Of a stretch of 29,601 bases of DNA, positions 14,606 through 22,207 are shown piece after piece. The notes under the pieces were generated by a model. That model was given only the letters and a program-made list of their open reading frames with translations. It was not told the origin of the DNA and did no database searches. A program made the position numbers and the translations under genes. The DNA is from an uncultured Collinsella sp. (GTDB lineage Bacteria > Actinomycetota > Coriobacteriia > Coriobacteriales > Coriobacteriaceae): positions 1 to 29,601 of the forward strand of contig CABSYW010000032.1 of NCBI GenBank assembly GCA_902482035.1. Reading direction: 5' to 3'. The first letter of the stretch is position 1, and each line of letters begins with the position of its first letter.

Positions 14606-14715
14606 GGCCCCTTGGCCTTTAGTTTAATACAAGTTCCGCACGAGCCGGAAAGCACTTAATGTGCTTTCCGTGCGAGCAGGACTGTTCGCAGTAGCAAACT
14701 AAAGGCCAAGGGGCC
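14606..14715. repeat. 110-bp concentric nested inverted repeat
   Basis: A perfect 20-bp outer stem GGCCCCTTGGCCTTTAGTTT (14606-14625) with 14696-14715 encloses a perfect inner hairpin GGAAAGCAC-TTAAT-GTGCTTTCC (14647-14669). Read on the minus strand the apex is CAC-ATTAA-GTG, the same as in the element at 14384-14502. It lies 32 bp beyond the glycosyltransferase stop on that strand. Confidence 0.8.
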
Positions 14716-14747
14716 CAGTCAACCTATCAGCAGCGATTACTCAACAG

Positions 14748-15779
14748 TTAGTTGAATTTGAAGATCTTAGAGGCAAGACGGTATAGGCCGAGTGTGGTTT
14801 TGTCTCCGGCCCGTCCACGCAGATTGGTGAAGAACCCGACCACGCCGTAGCGGGCACGACGATACATGCGCTCGTCATAGGCCTTCAAATCATTCCACAG
14901 CGTCTTTAGGCGCTCGTCGGCGCAATCTTCCTCGGAAAGCTTGGTAAGCACCGAGCAGATCGCCATCATCATGGTGAAATAGCCCATCATGTACGAGCGC
15001 AGACGCGACGACTCAACATCGCTGTACAGGTGGTACGACTCCATCATGATGCGCGTCACACGGAACTGCTGGTCCAGACGCTTGACCATCGTGGCCTCGT
15101 TGACACTCTGGCCCTCGCGACCGATAAAGTAGCGATAGAGGTCGATGTCGGCGTAGTACATGGTCTTGCAACGCGGCAGCGGCACGTAGGCGTAGATGTT
15201 GTCCACATAGAACGTGTGCGGCGGCATGGGAAGGTTGGACTCGCGCAGCACATCCGTGCGATAGCACAGGCTGTGCATGAGTAGGTTCTGGTCCAGGCGG
15301 AAATGACCGATCTGATCCCAGGAAAAGATCTTCTTGCGCGGCAGGGCAAATTTGTAGCCAATAGCGGTATGCGTGCCCTCGTAAACCTTCTCGTACACGT
15401 AGTTCGAGATAAACAGGTCAACGCGCTGGTCGCGCTCCTCAAAGCCACGCAGAATCGACAGCATGGTCGAAAGGGCAGCGCCGTCAAGCCAGTCGTCCGA
15501 ATCAACAACCTTGTAGTAGGTGCCCTGTGCCTCGCGCAGACCCGAAAGGACGGCAATACCGTGGCCGCCGTTCTCCTGGTGTACCGCGCGAATGATACCG
15601 GGATAACGCGCCTCCCACTCATCGGCCTTATCGGCCGTCTCGTCCTTGGAGCCGTCGTCCACCACGATAATCTCGATATCGGTGGCGTAATTGCTCCCCT
15701 CCAAGATGGAGGTGATGCAATGGTCCATGTCCTTGGCGGCGTTATACGAGGGAATACCGAATGTTATGACTTTATGCAT
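14748..15779 (-). CDS. Family 2 glycosyltransferase
   Basis: A 343-residue GT-A fold inverting glycosyltransferase. The N-terminal ITFGIPSYNAAKD, the nucleotide-sugar DDGS (41-44) and the metal-binding DSDDW (93-97) are all present; the C-terminal half is basic and aromatic without clear membrane spans. It probably transfers a sugar during cell-envelope polysaccharide or glycolipid synthesis. Directly upstream is UDP-galactopyranose mutase, so a galactofuranosyl donor is plausible but not shown. The start at ATG 15779 overlaps the mutase stop by eight bases, indicating translational coupling; a longer frame from 15797 has no ribosome site. It ends before the nested palindrome at 14606-14715. 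Confidence 0.88.
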   Translation of the reverse strand: MHKVITFGIPSYNAAKDMDHCITSILEGSNYATDIEIIVVDDGSKDETADKADEWEARYPGIIRAVHQENGGHGIAVLSGLREAQGTYYKVVDSDDWLDGAALSTMLSILRGFEERDQRVDLFISNYVYEKVYEGTHTAIGYKFALPRKKIFSWDQIGHFRLDQNLLMHSLCYRTDVLRESNLPMPPHTFYVDNIYAYVPLPRCKTMYYADIDLYRYFIGREGQSVNEATMVKRLDQQFRVTRIMMESYHLYSDVESSRLRSYMMGYFTMMMAICSVLTKLSEEDCADERLKTLWNDLKAYDERMYRRARYGVVGFFTNLRGRAGDKTTLGLYRLASKIFKFN

Positions 15780-16974
15780 GGCAGGCGATAATCTCATCCG
15801 AAAGATCGAGGGCGGAATTGGTCACAGCGTCCATATCGTAGTAACGATACTCGGCCAGACGACCCACCGGGTGGAAGTTCGTCAGGTTCTGGACGCGCTC
15901 AAGATAGCGCTCATAGAGCTCACGGTTCTCGGGCTCAAGAATGGCGTAGTACGGTGTCTCGCCCGAGCCGGGCGTATAGGCCTTGGAGTACTCCTTCATG
16001 ATGGTGGTCTTGCCGGGCAGGACCTGACCGGTCATGTTCTTGAACTCGGTGATACGCGTGTAGTCCTCGCTCGTGGTGTAGTTGACGGTGCCCACGGGCT
16101 GGAACTGGTCCGTATCGAGCGTCTCGAACTTCATATCGAGCGTGCGGTACGGCAACGCACCCAAGTCGAGGTTGAACAGCTCGTCGAGTGGACCGGTATA
16201 GACAATCTCGCCACCATAGACCTTGCCGTCGATCTTGACGGTGGTCTCGTCGATCTCAAAGAGATCGCGGGCGTCCACGTCGCAGAACACGTCGATCAGG
16301 TCGTGGTCGAGCATGTGCTCAAAGAGCGCCGTGTAGCCCTCCTGCGGCATGCCCTGGAAGGGGGCTTGCGGGAAGTAGCGGTCATCATCGCCCACAAAGA
16401 CGGGAACGCGGCCGGTGATCGAGGGATCGATCTGATCGGGCGTCTGGCCCCACTGCTTCATGGTGTAATGCAAAAAGACGTTCTCGTAGACGTAATCGGC
16501 GACCTCGGCCAAGTCGGGGTCGTTCTTCTTACGCAGCTCCATAATGGGCACCTTGACATCCTTGCCAAAGGTCTCCACGAGCTTCTGATACAGCTCCTCG
16601 CCGCGCTCGTCACCAAAGGCGAGCTTGAGACTCGCATGGTTGAAGGGCACGGGCATAAGGGTACCGTTGATGTTGGCGAGCACCTTGTGCTGATAATCCG
16701 TCCACTTGGTAAAGCGCGACAGGAAATTGTGCACGCGCTCGTTAAAGGTGTGATAGATATGCGGACCGTACTCGTGGATCAAGATTCCGGCCTCGTCAGT
16801 GCAGTCATAGGCATTGCCCGCAATGTGGCTACGGCGCTCCAAAACGACAACACGATAGCCGATGGTCTCGGCGAGACGGCGGGCACAAACGGCACCGGCA
16901 TATCCAGCACCGACGACAATCATGTCGTACGCGCCGGCGTTAAAGCCTTCAGGCAGGCCTGAGGTAATCTGCAT
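15772..16974 (-). CDS. glf: UDP-galactopyranose mutase
   Basis: A 400-residue flavoenzyme converting UDP-galactopyranose to UDP-galactofuranose, the donor for galactofuranose in surface glycans. The FAD-binding GAGYAG is at 22-27, followed by the VLERRSHIAGNAYD segment and the YGPHIYHT motif (69-76). TMKQWG, PVFVGDDDRYFPQAPFQGMP and YTGPLDELF are also family signatures. AAGGAG lies six bases before the ATG. It has a 14-residue N-terminal stretch before the flavin fold. It is first in a two-gene unit with the glycosyltransferase and is divergent from pta, each gene having its own TATAAT. Confidence 0.96.
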   Translation of the reverse strand: MQITSGLPEGFNAGAYDMIVVGAGYAGAVCARRLAETIGYRVVVLERRSHIAGNAYDCTDEAGILIHEYGPHIYHTFNERVHNFLSRFTKWTDYQHKVLANINGTLMPVPFNHASLKLAFGDERGEELYQKLVETFGKDVKVPIMELRKKNDPDLAEVADYVYENVFLHYTMKQWGQTPDQIDPSITGRVPVFVGDDDRYFPQAPFQGMPQEGYTALFEHMLDHDLIDVFCDVDARDLFEIDETTVKIDGKVYGGEIVYTGPLDELFNLDLGALPYRTLDMKFETLDTDQFQPVGTVNYTTSEDYTRITEFKNMTGQVLPGKTTIMKEYSKAYTPGSGETPYYAILEPENRELYERYLERVQNLTNFHPVGRLAEYRYYDMDAVTNSALDLSDEIIACHA

Positions 16975-17052
16975 CGATACTCCTTGTCAAAAGCCACGGG
17001 CTCGTTAGCTGGGCTTTTCTCGAACATTCTTCGAGACACATTTATCAGAGCG

Positions 17053-17078
17053 ATTATAGCGCTAATGCGTCCTATAAT
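17053..17078. promoter_or_regulatory. Divergent -10 elements for glf and pta
   Basis: TATAAT on the plus strand at 17073-17078 faces pta; TATAAT on the minus strand at 17053-17058 faces glf. Neither has a recognisable TTGACA at normal distance, so the assignment rests on the -10 hexamers and the divergent arrangement. Confidence 0.5.
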
Positions 17079-17131
17079 GAGCTTGCCACACAAGGAAAGC
17101 TCAAGCACCGCGGCGAACATTAACGTAAGGT

Positions 17132-17152
17132 AAACCCGCTAGCAGCGGGTTT
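17132..17152 (+). promoter_or_regulatory. Terminator-like hairpin in the pta leader
   Basis: AAACCCGCT (17132-17140) pairs with AGCGGGTTT (17144-17152) with a 3-nt loop, followed by ATTCG. It lies between the putative pta -10 and the start codon, so it could attenuate pta or be a leader stem. Confidence 0.45.
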
Positions 17153-17205
17153 ATTCGTGAACAGCCGGGCGCCTGGAGCTTAGCGAAACGCTTGTAAGGA
17201 GTAAC

Positions 17206-18186
17206 ATGAGCGATTTCCTTAACCGTATGAAGTCTGCCGCCAAGGCCGACCTTAAGACGATCGTCCTGCCCGAGGGCGAAGATCCGCGCACCATCGTCGC
17301 GGCCACCAAGATCATCGAGGAGGGCCTGGCAAAGATCGTCATCCTGGGCAACCCCGACGAGATCAACGTTCCCGGCGCCACCGTCATCGACCCGCGCAAT
17401 GCCGAGAAGCACGAGGAGTACGCGCAGAAGTTTGCCGAGCTCCGCGCCAAGAAGGGCGTCACCATCGAGCAGGCTCGCGCCCAGGTGATGGACGCCACCT
17501 ACTTTGGCACCATGATGGTCAAGATGGGCGACGCCGACGGCCTGGTCTCCGGCGCCTGCCACTCCACCGCCGACACCCTGCGCCCCGCGCTTCAGATCCT
17601 CAAGACCGCCCCGGGCACCAAGCTGGTCTCGGCCTTCTTCGTGATGTGCACCGACACCCCGCAGTTCGGCACCGACGGCACGCTGATCTTCGCCGACTGC
17701 GGCCTCAACATCAACCCGTCCTCCGACGAACTCTCCGAGATCGCCATCGCCTCGGCCCACTCCTGGTCCACCTTCATGGGCAACGTTGAGCCGCACGTGG
17801 CCATGCTCTCCTACTCCACCATGGGCTCCGCTGGCGGCGAGGTCGCCAAGAAGGTCCAGGAGGCTGTGAAGTTCTGCAAGGAGAAGGCTCCCGAGCTCGC
17901 CATCGATGGTGACCTGCAGCTCGACGCCGCCATTGTCCCCACCGTCGCCCAGCTCAAGGCCCCAGGTTCCTCCGTTGCCGGCAAGGCCAACGTGCTGGTG
18001 TTCCCCGACCTCGAGGCCGGCAACATCGGCTACAAGCTGGTCCAGCGCTTCGCTGGCGCCGACGCCTACGGCCCCATCCTGCAGGGCATCGCCAAGCCGG
18101 TCAACGATCTGTCGCGCGGCTGCTCTGCCGACGACATCGTGGGTGTCGTGGCCATCACCGCCGTCCAGGCTCAGATGGCTGAGTAG
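17206..18186 (+). CDS. pta: Phosphate acetyltransferase
   Basis: A 326-residue short-form Pta (no N-terminal P-loop domain) that converts acetyl-CoA and phosphate to acetyl phosphate and CoA. Family landmarks are VLPEGEDPRT near residue 20, GLVSGACHSTADTLRPALQI, SYSTMGSAGG, DGDLQLDAAIVP, and the C-terminal PGSSVAGKANVLVFPDLEAGNIGYKL and AYGPILQGIAKPVNDLSRGCS. AAGGAG is six bases before the ATG. Two acetate kinase genes lie convergently downstream, so the three together form the acetate-producing, ATP-yielding end of fermentation. The gene is isolated by a strong terminator shared with the first ackA. Confidence 0.97.
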   Translation: MSDFLNRMKSAAKADLKTIVLPEGEDPRTIVAATKIIEEGLAKIVILGNPDEINVPGATVIDPRNAEKHEEYAQKFAELRAKKGVTIEQARAQVMDATYFGTMMVKMGDADGLVSGACHSTADTLRPALQILKTAPGTKLVSAFFVMCTDTPQFGTDGTLIFADCGLNINPSSDELSEIAIASAHSWSTFMGNVEPHVAMLSYSTMGSAGGEVAKKVQEAVKFCKEKAPELAIDGDLQLDAAIVPTVAQLKAPGSSVAGKANVLVFPDLEAGNIGYKLVQRFAGADAYGPILQGIAKPVNDLSRGCSADDIVGVVAITAVQAQMAE

Positions 18187-18228
18187 CGCACATATCCCCT
18201 CGGGACAGGAATTTCCACCTGCTAGCAA

Positions 18229-18262
18229 AAAGGCCTCCGGAGCTGTTGCTCTGGAGGCCTTT
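18229..18262. terminator. Bidirectional terminator between pta and ackA
   Basis: AAAGGCCTCCGGAGC (18229-18243) pairs with GCTCTGGAGGCCTTT (18248-18262) with one mismatch and a TGTT loop, flanked by A-rich and T-rich ends. It serves both convergent genes. Confidence 0.9.
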
Positions 18263-18284
18263 CGTTTACTTGCAAATGCGCGCG

Positions 18285-19463
18285 TTAGTTGTTCTTGGTC
18301 AGGCGCTCGACGTCGTGGGCGATCATGTATTCCTCGTCGGTGGGGATGACCATAACCGTGACGGAAGAGCCGGCGGCGCTGATGACCTGTGGGCCGTTGC
18401 CCACGGCCTCGCGGTTCTTGTTGTTGTCGATGCGCACGCCCAGCCACTCAAAGCAGTCGCAGAAGGCCTTGCGGATCGACCAGTCGTTCTCGCCGATGCC
18501 GGCGGTAAAGGTGATGGTGTCCACGCCCGCCATGGAAGCGATCATGGAGCCGGCCTGCTGCATGGCCTTATAGGCGAACATATCGAAGGCGAGCAGGCAG
18601 CGCTCGTCGCCCTCGGAAGCGCGCGTGCGGATGTCACGGGCGTCGTTGGAGATACCCGAGATGGCAAGCAGACCGGACTGCTTGTTCATCATGTCGTCGA
18701 CTTCCTGGTAGCTGTAGCCGCCCTCGCGCTGCAGGTAGCACACCGTAGCCGGGTCGATAGAGCCGCAGCGGGTTCCCATCATCAGGCCGTCAAGCGGCGT
18801 GAGCCCCATCGTGGTATCGCGGCACACGCCGTCCTCGATGGCGGCGAGCGAAGCGCCGTTGCCCAGATGGCACGAAAGCAGACGGTGGCAGCACGAGCCC
18901 AGGATCTCCTTAGCCATCATCCACTCGTAGCGGTGGCTCGTACCGTGGGCGCCGTACTTGCGCACGTGGTACTTATCGCACACGTCCTTGGGCAGCGCGT
19001 AGGTGTAGGCGACCTCGGGCATGGTCATGTGGAACGAGGTATCGAAGACGGCCACGTTGGGCAGCTCCGGATACTTCTCGCGGCAATACTCGATTGCCGC
19101 GGCCTCGCCGTAGTTGTGCAGCGGAGCAAGCGGTGCCACCTCAAGAATCTTGGTCATGACCTCGTCGTCAACGACTGCGGAATCATCGAAGTGCCAGCCG
19201 CCCTGAACGATACGATGCCCAATGCCATCGATCGTAAAGTCGGTCTTCTCGAGCTCCTCGAGCACGCGAGCGATAGCAGAGCGATGATCGGGGAAGGGAA
19301 CCTCCTCGGTCTGCTTGGCGCCACCGTTCTCGGAATGACCAAAGATACCCATGTCCGAGCCGATACGCTCACAGTTGCCCTTGGCGAAAACGTCGCGGGT
19401 ATCGGTATCCAGAAGCTGATATTTAAGGCTTGAGCTGCCGGCGTTGACAACAAGTACGTTCAT
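18285..19463 (-). CDS. ackA: Acetate kinase, copy 1
   Basis: A 392-residue member of the acetate kinase family, converting acetyl phosphate and ADP to acetate and ATP. Active-site residues recognised by family comparison are N7 in NAGSSSLK, R84, H116 in APLHN, D141 in VFDTSFH, H173 in AHGTSH, H199 in HLGNGAS and R232 in MMGTRCGS, plus FTAGIGEN and PTDEE near the end. The usual HRVVHGGE is here HRIVQGGW: a Gln and a Trp replace the normal His and Glu next to the acetate pocket. The second copy has the same change, so it is lineage-typical rather than damage. AAGGAG lies five bases before the ATG. Confidence 0.93.
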   Translation of the reverse strand: MNVLVVNAGSSSLKYQLLDTDTRDVFAKGNCERIGSDMGIFGHSENGGAKQTEEVPFPDHRSAIARVLEELEKTDFTIDGIGHRIVQGGWHFDDSAVVDDEVMTKILEVAPLAPLHNYGEAAAIEYCREKYPELPNVAVFDTSFHMTMPEVAYTYALPKDVCDKYHVRKYGAHGTSHRYEWMMAKEILGSCCHRLLSCHLGNGASLAAIEDGVCRDTTMGLTPLDGLMMGTRCGSIDPATVCYLQREGGYSYQEVDDMMNKQSGLLAISGISNDARDIRTRASEGDERCLLAFDMFAYKAMQQAGSMIASMAGVDTITFTAGIGENDWSIRKAFCDCFEWLGVRIDNNKNREAVGNGPQVISAAGSSVTVMVIPTDEEYMIAHDVERLTKNN

Positions 19464-19529
19464 GAGACTCCTTCGCAGTGCAATACGGTCGACGCAGGCC
19501 CCTTAAGGCGGCCGCATTTTAATAAGAAG

Positions 19530-19546
19530 TTATCATATCTTGATAA
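19530..19546. promoter_or_regulatory. TTATCA-N5-TGATAA palindrome upstream of ackA copy 1
   Basis: A symmetric 17-bp site lies 67-83 bp upstream of the ackA start, inside the only A+T-rich part of the 162-bp gap between the two kinases, where TATGAT on the minus strand could be a -10. The symmetry and place suit a repressor or redox-regulator operator, but no family is assigned. Confidence 0.3.
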
Positions 19547-19625
19547 ATAGATATCAGCATATCGCCCAACGAGCGCAAAAGAGGGCCGAACGGCGCTCGG
19601 TCGTCCAGCCCCTCCCCTCTTGCAA

Positions 19626-20804
19626 TTACTTGCCGTTGACGATGCGCTCGACGTCGGAAGCGATCATGAACTCCTCGTCCGTAGGGATGACGAAAATCTT
19701 GACCTTGGAATCCTTGGCGGACAGGCACCAAGCGCCGTCGCCACGCAGGGAATTACGGGCGTGATCCATCTTGACGCCCATAAAGGCCAGACGATCGGCC
19801 ACGCCAGCGCGAACGGCCGGAGCGTGCTCGCCGATGCCGGCGGTAAAGACCAGGGTGTCCATGCCGCACATGGAGGTGGCCATCTCGGCGGCCTTAGCGG
19901 CAATCTTGTAGACGAACATATCGAAGGCGAGCTGAGCCTCGGGGTCACCAGCAGCGGCGAGCTCCTCAACGTTGCGGCAGTCGTTGGTCTTGCCACCGGT
20001 CACAGCCAAAAGGCCAGACTTCTTGTTCATCATCTCGTCGACCTCGTCGAAGGTGTAGCCACCCTCGCGCTGCAGGTAGCACACGGTAGCCGGGTCGATG
20101 GAGCCGCAGCGGGTGCCCATCATGACGCCGTCGAGCGGCGTCAAGCCCATGGTGGTGTCCATGCACTTGCCGTCCTCGATGGCGCACAGGGAAGCGCCGG
20201 AGCCGATATGGCACACGACGACCTTGCGGGCCTCGCCGTTGGTCATCTCGGCGACCTTCTTGGAGATGTAGCGATAGCTGGTGCCGTGGGCGCCGTACTT
20301 ACGGATGTGCAGCTTGTCGCAAACATCCTTGGGAAGGGCGTAGGTCTTGGCGACCTCGGGCATGTTGAAGTGGAAAGCGGTGTCGTAGACCGTGACGTTG
20401 GGCAGATCGGGATACTGCTCCAGGCAGTACTCGATAACGTTGGCCTCGGGGTTGTTGTGCAGCGGCGCCAGCGGGGCGACCTCGCGAATCTTGGCGAGGA
20501 CGTCCTCGTCGACGAGGGAGGAATCACCAAAGTACCAACCGCCCTGAACGATACGGTGGCCGATGCCCTCGATCTTGACGCCGTTGGCCTCAAGGTCCTT
20601 CAGGACGACCTCGATGGCGACCTTGTGGTCGGGGAACTCGATGTTCTCGGTCACCTTCTTGGAGCCATTGGCAGCATGGGTGAAGGTACCACCGGTAAAG
20701 CAGACGCGCTCGCAGGAGCCCTTTGCGGACACCTTATGGGACTTGGTGTCGATGACCTGATACTTAAGGGTCGAAGATCCCGCGTTGACGACCAGAACGT
20801 TCAT
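19626..20804 (-). CDS. ackA: Acetate kinase, copy 2
   Basis: A second 392-residue acetate kinase, clearly homologous to its downstream neighbour but not recent: long blocks such as MMGTRCGSIDPATVCYLQREGGY (in part) are shared while the N-terminal 80 residues and the 180-200 region differ widely. N7, R84, the HGTSYRY and HIGSGAS loops, GTRCG, FTAGIGEH and PTDEE are present. It has the same HRIVQGGW variant as copy 1 and carries HGTSY where copy 1 has HGTSH. AGGGAG lies five bases before the ATG. Both copies look active; they may differ in regulation or in preferred acyl phosphate, which sequence does not settle. Confidence 0.92.
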   Translation of the reverse strand: MNVLVVNAGSSTLKYQVIDTKSHKVSAKGSCERVCFTGGTFTHAANGSKKVTENIEFPDHKVAIEVVLKDLEANGVKIEGIGHRIVQGGWYFGDSSLVDEDVLAKIREVAPLAPLHNNPEANVIEYCLEQYPDLPNVTVYDTAFHFNMPEVAKTYALPKDVCDKLHIRKYGAHGTSYRYISKKVAEMTNGEARKVVVCHIGSGASLCAIEDGKCMDTTMGLTPLDGVMMGTRCGSIDPATVCYLQREGGYTFDEVDEMMNKKSGLLAVTGGKTNDCRNVEELAAAGDPEAQLAFDMFVYKIAAKAAEMATSMCGMDTLVFTAGIGEHAPAVRAGVADRLAFMGVKMDHARNSLRGDGAWCLSAKDSKVKIFVIPTDEEFMIASDVERIVNGK

Positions 20805-20857
20805 GTGTCTCCCTACTAACAGGCGGTGTGGCGCCGCCAGGTTACATACGCTTCAAT

Positions 20858-20897
20858 AATAAACCCAAACGCCCTCGCGCTCGGGTTTATTGGCGTT
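20858..20897. terminator. Terminator with two overlapping alternative stems
   Basis: AATAAACCC (20858-20866) pairs with GGGTTTATT (20883-20891); AACGCC (20868-20873) can pair with GGCGTT (20892-20897), but both stems cannot easily coexist. On the minus strand the longer stem ends in TTTATTATTG and can terminate the MFS gene. Confidence 0.6.
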
Positions 20898-20925
20898 GAT
20901 ATATAAGTTATCGGTGCCTAAATAC

Positions 20926-22086
20926 TCATGTCCTTTGGCTTGTAAGACGAAATAGCGCGGGAATATACACCAAAGAAGAAATCCCGAGCGCGACAAGCAA
21001 TACGACTCGTATGCCCGCAGCGCTGCTCAACACAGCGTTGAGCAGATAGAAAAGAATGGCACCCACCGCCACCATCTGGCTTTGAACCGAAATCAGTGAA
21101 CAGCGCATCGATGAGTCGGCAGCATTTTGGAAAACTGAGTATTTGATTGGGGCAAACAACGAGTACGCAACCGTCTGCAGCACATAGAACACGGGCAGCA
21201 AATTAGCCGGAGTAAGGGGGATCAAAAACAAAGCTGTCAATACTAAGCGAATGATGCCGCAAATACGCGCAAAACGGCCCTTGTCGACATGAGCAATCAC
21301 ACTGGGCACAATAAACCCTATGGAGGCGGAGGCAAGGAGCTGAACCGCAACGGTCACGCCCGAAGCGACAGCATTCATTCCGCGACCCGCAAGCAGCAGT
21401 GAGAAAAAGTCTTCCAGGGCGACAAAAGCAAATGCCTGAGAACAGTCCATGATGAACGCCGAACGAAGAATACCATTACACGCAATAGCGGCACCGATCA
21501 TCTTCGGGCTAATTCCACGTTCAGGTGTCGCCGCAGTGCCCTCTCTTCGCATCTCAGGAATGCAGACAACAACAACCAACGTCAACACCATTGCGATGAT
21601 ATCTGCTGAAAGACCAATGAGATATGCACCGACAGACGAAATGAAACCGCCCACGCAAGCGGAGATGGCATAAGAGGCATAGAAAACAAATCGCTCAACG
21701 ACATTAAGTCTTACGAGCTGGTCCCGAGAGACGCTGTCAATGTAAATCGCTTCGATGGATCCGCTCACACATGCAGCGGCAAAACCTTTGAGAGCAAACG
21801 CGCCGATCAAAAGCAAAGGAGAACGGACAAGGAGTAGGGCGGCGTAGTATCCAAGCATTCCCACGACGCCAACGAGACCGCTCGTCTTTCGTCCAAGCCT
21901 ATCAGCAATATAGCCAGTGGGAACTTCGAGGATGAACTTGCTCACTTGATATGCAATCATCATGCTAGAAATCGCCACCATCGAGAATCCGACGAATTCA
22001 AGGTAAACCGTCAGAAAATACAAAATGGTGCTGAAGTTCGACAAAAAAACGAACGTCATATAAAGCAAAACCGTACGGTTTTTCAT
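20926..22086 (-). CDS. Major facilitator superfamily transporter
   Basis: A 386-residue permease with about twelve hydrophobic segments and the MFS loop 2-3 signature GYIADRLGRK. The central loop near residues 185-205 is polar. Substrate is unknown; the overall type resembles drug-efflux or small-molecule exporters. The start was set at ATG 22086 because GGAGGG lies six bases upstream; the longer frame begins with TTG. A LysR regulator gene lies just upstream in the same direction, 119 bp away, a common arrangement for a regulated transporter. Base composition is lower in G+C than the neighbours (30 of 60 in 21241-21300 against 42 of 60 in 20101-20160), suggesting acquisition by transfer. Confidence 0.85.
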   Translation of the reverse strand: MKNRTVLLYMTFVFLSNFSTILYFLTVYLEFVGFSMVAISSMMIAYQVSKFILEVPTGYIADRLGRKTSGLVGVVGMLGYYAALLLVRSPLLLIGAFALKGFAAACVSGSIEAIYIDSVSRDQLVRLNVVERFVFYASYAISACVGGFISSVGAYLIGLSADIIAMVLTLVVVVCIPEMRREGTAATPERGISPKMIGAAIACNGILRSAFIMDCSQAFAFVALEDFFSLLLAGRGMNAVASGVTVAVQLLASASIGFIVPSVIAHVDKGRFARICGIIRLVLTALFLIPLTPANLLPVFYVLQTVAYSLFAPIKYSVFQNAADSSMRCSLISVQSQMVAVGAILFYLLNAVLSSAAGIRVVLLVALGISSLVYIPALFRLTSQRT

Positions 22087-22166
22087 GCTCCGCCCTCCAA
22101 GAGCCAATAGCCCAAACCGAAATCTTGGAAAAGCATGAGGGCAAAGCCGTCAGTCATGTGTTACAA

Positions 22167-22207
22167 GGCGTCAACATTCACTTGACGCCACGAGGCCAAA
22201 TGGCCTC
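22167..22207 (-). terminator. Two hairpins after the LysR gene
   Basis: GGCGTCAA (22167-22174) pairs with TTGACGCC (22182-22189), and GAGGCCA (22192-22198) with TGGCCTC (22201-22207), which overlaps the regulator stop codon. No T-tract follows on the minus strand, so termination may be partial and the MFS gene could be co-transcribed. Confidence 0.45.

Noticed and set aside
14371..14747. tRNA or small coding gene in the spacer between the P1 peptidase and glycosyltransferase
   Set aside because: No cloverleaf or CCA-type end is seen, and the short frames here have no ribosome site and simply cross the palindromes.
20858..20897. H-type pseudoknot
   Set aside because: The interleaved stems would leave no bases to cross the 9-bp stem, so the fold is sterically unlikely; alternative stems are the better reading.
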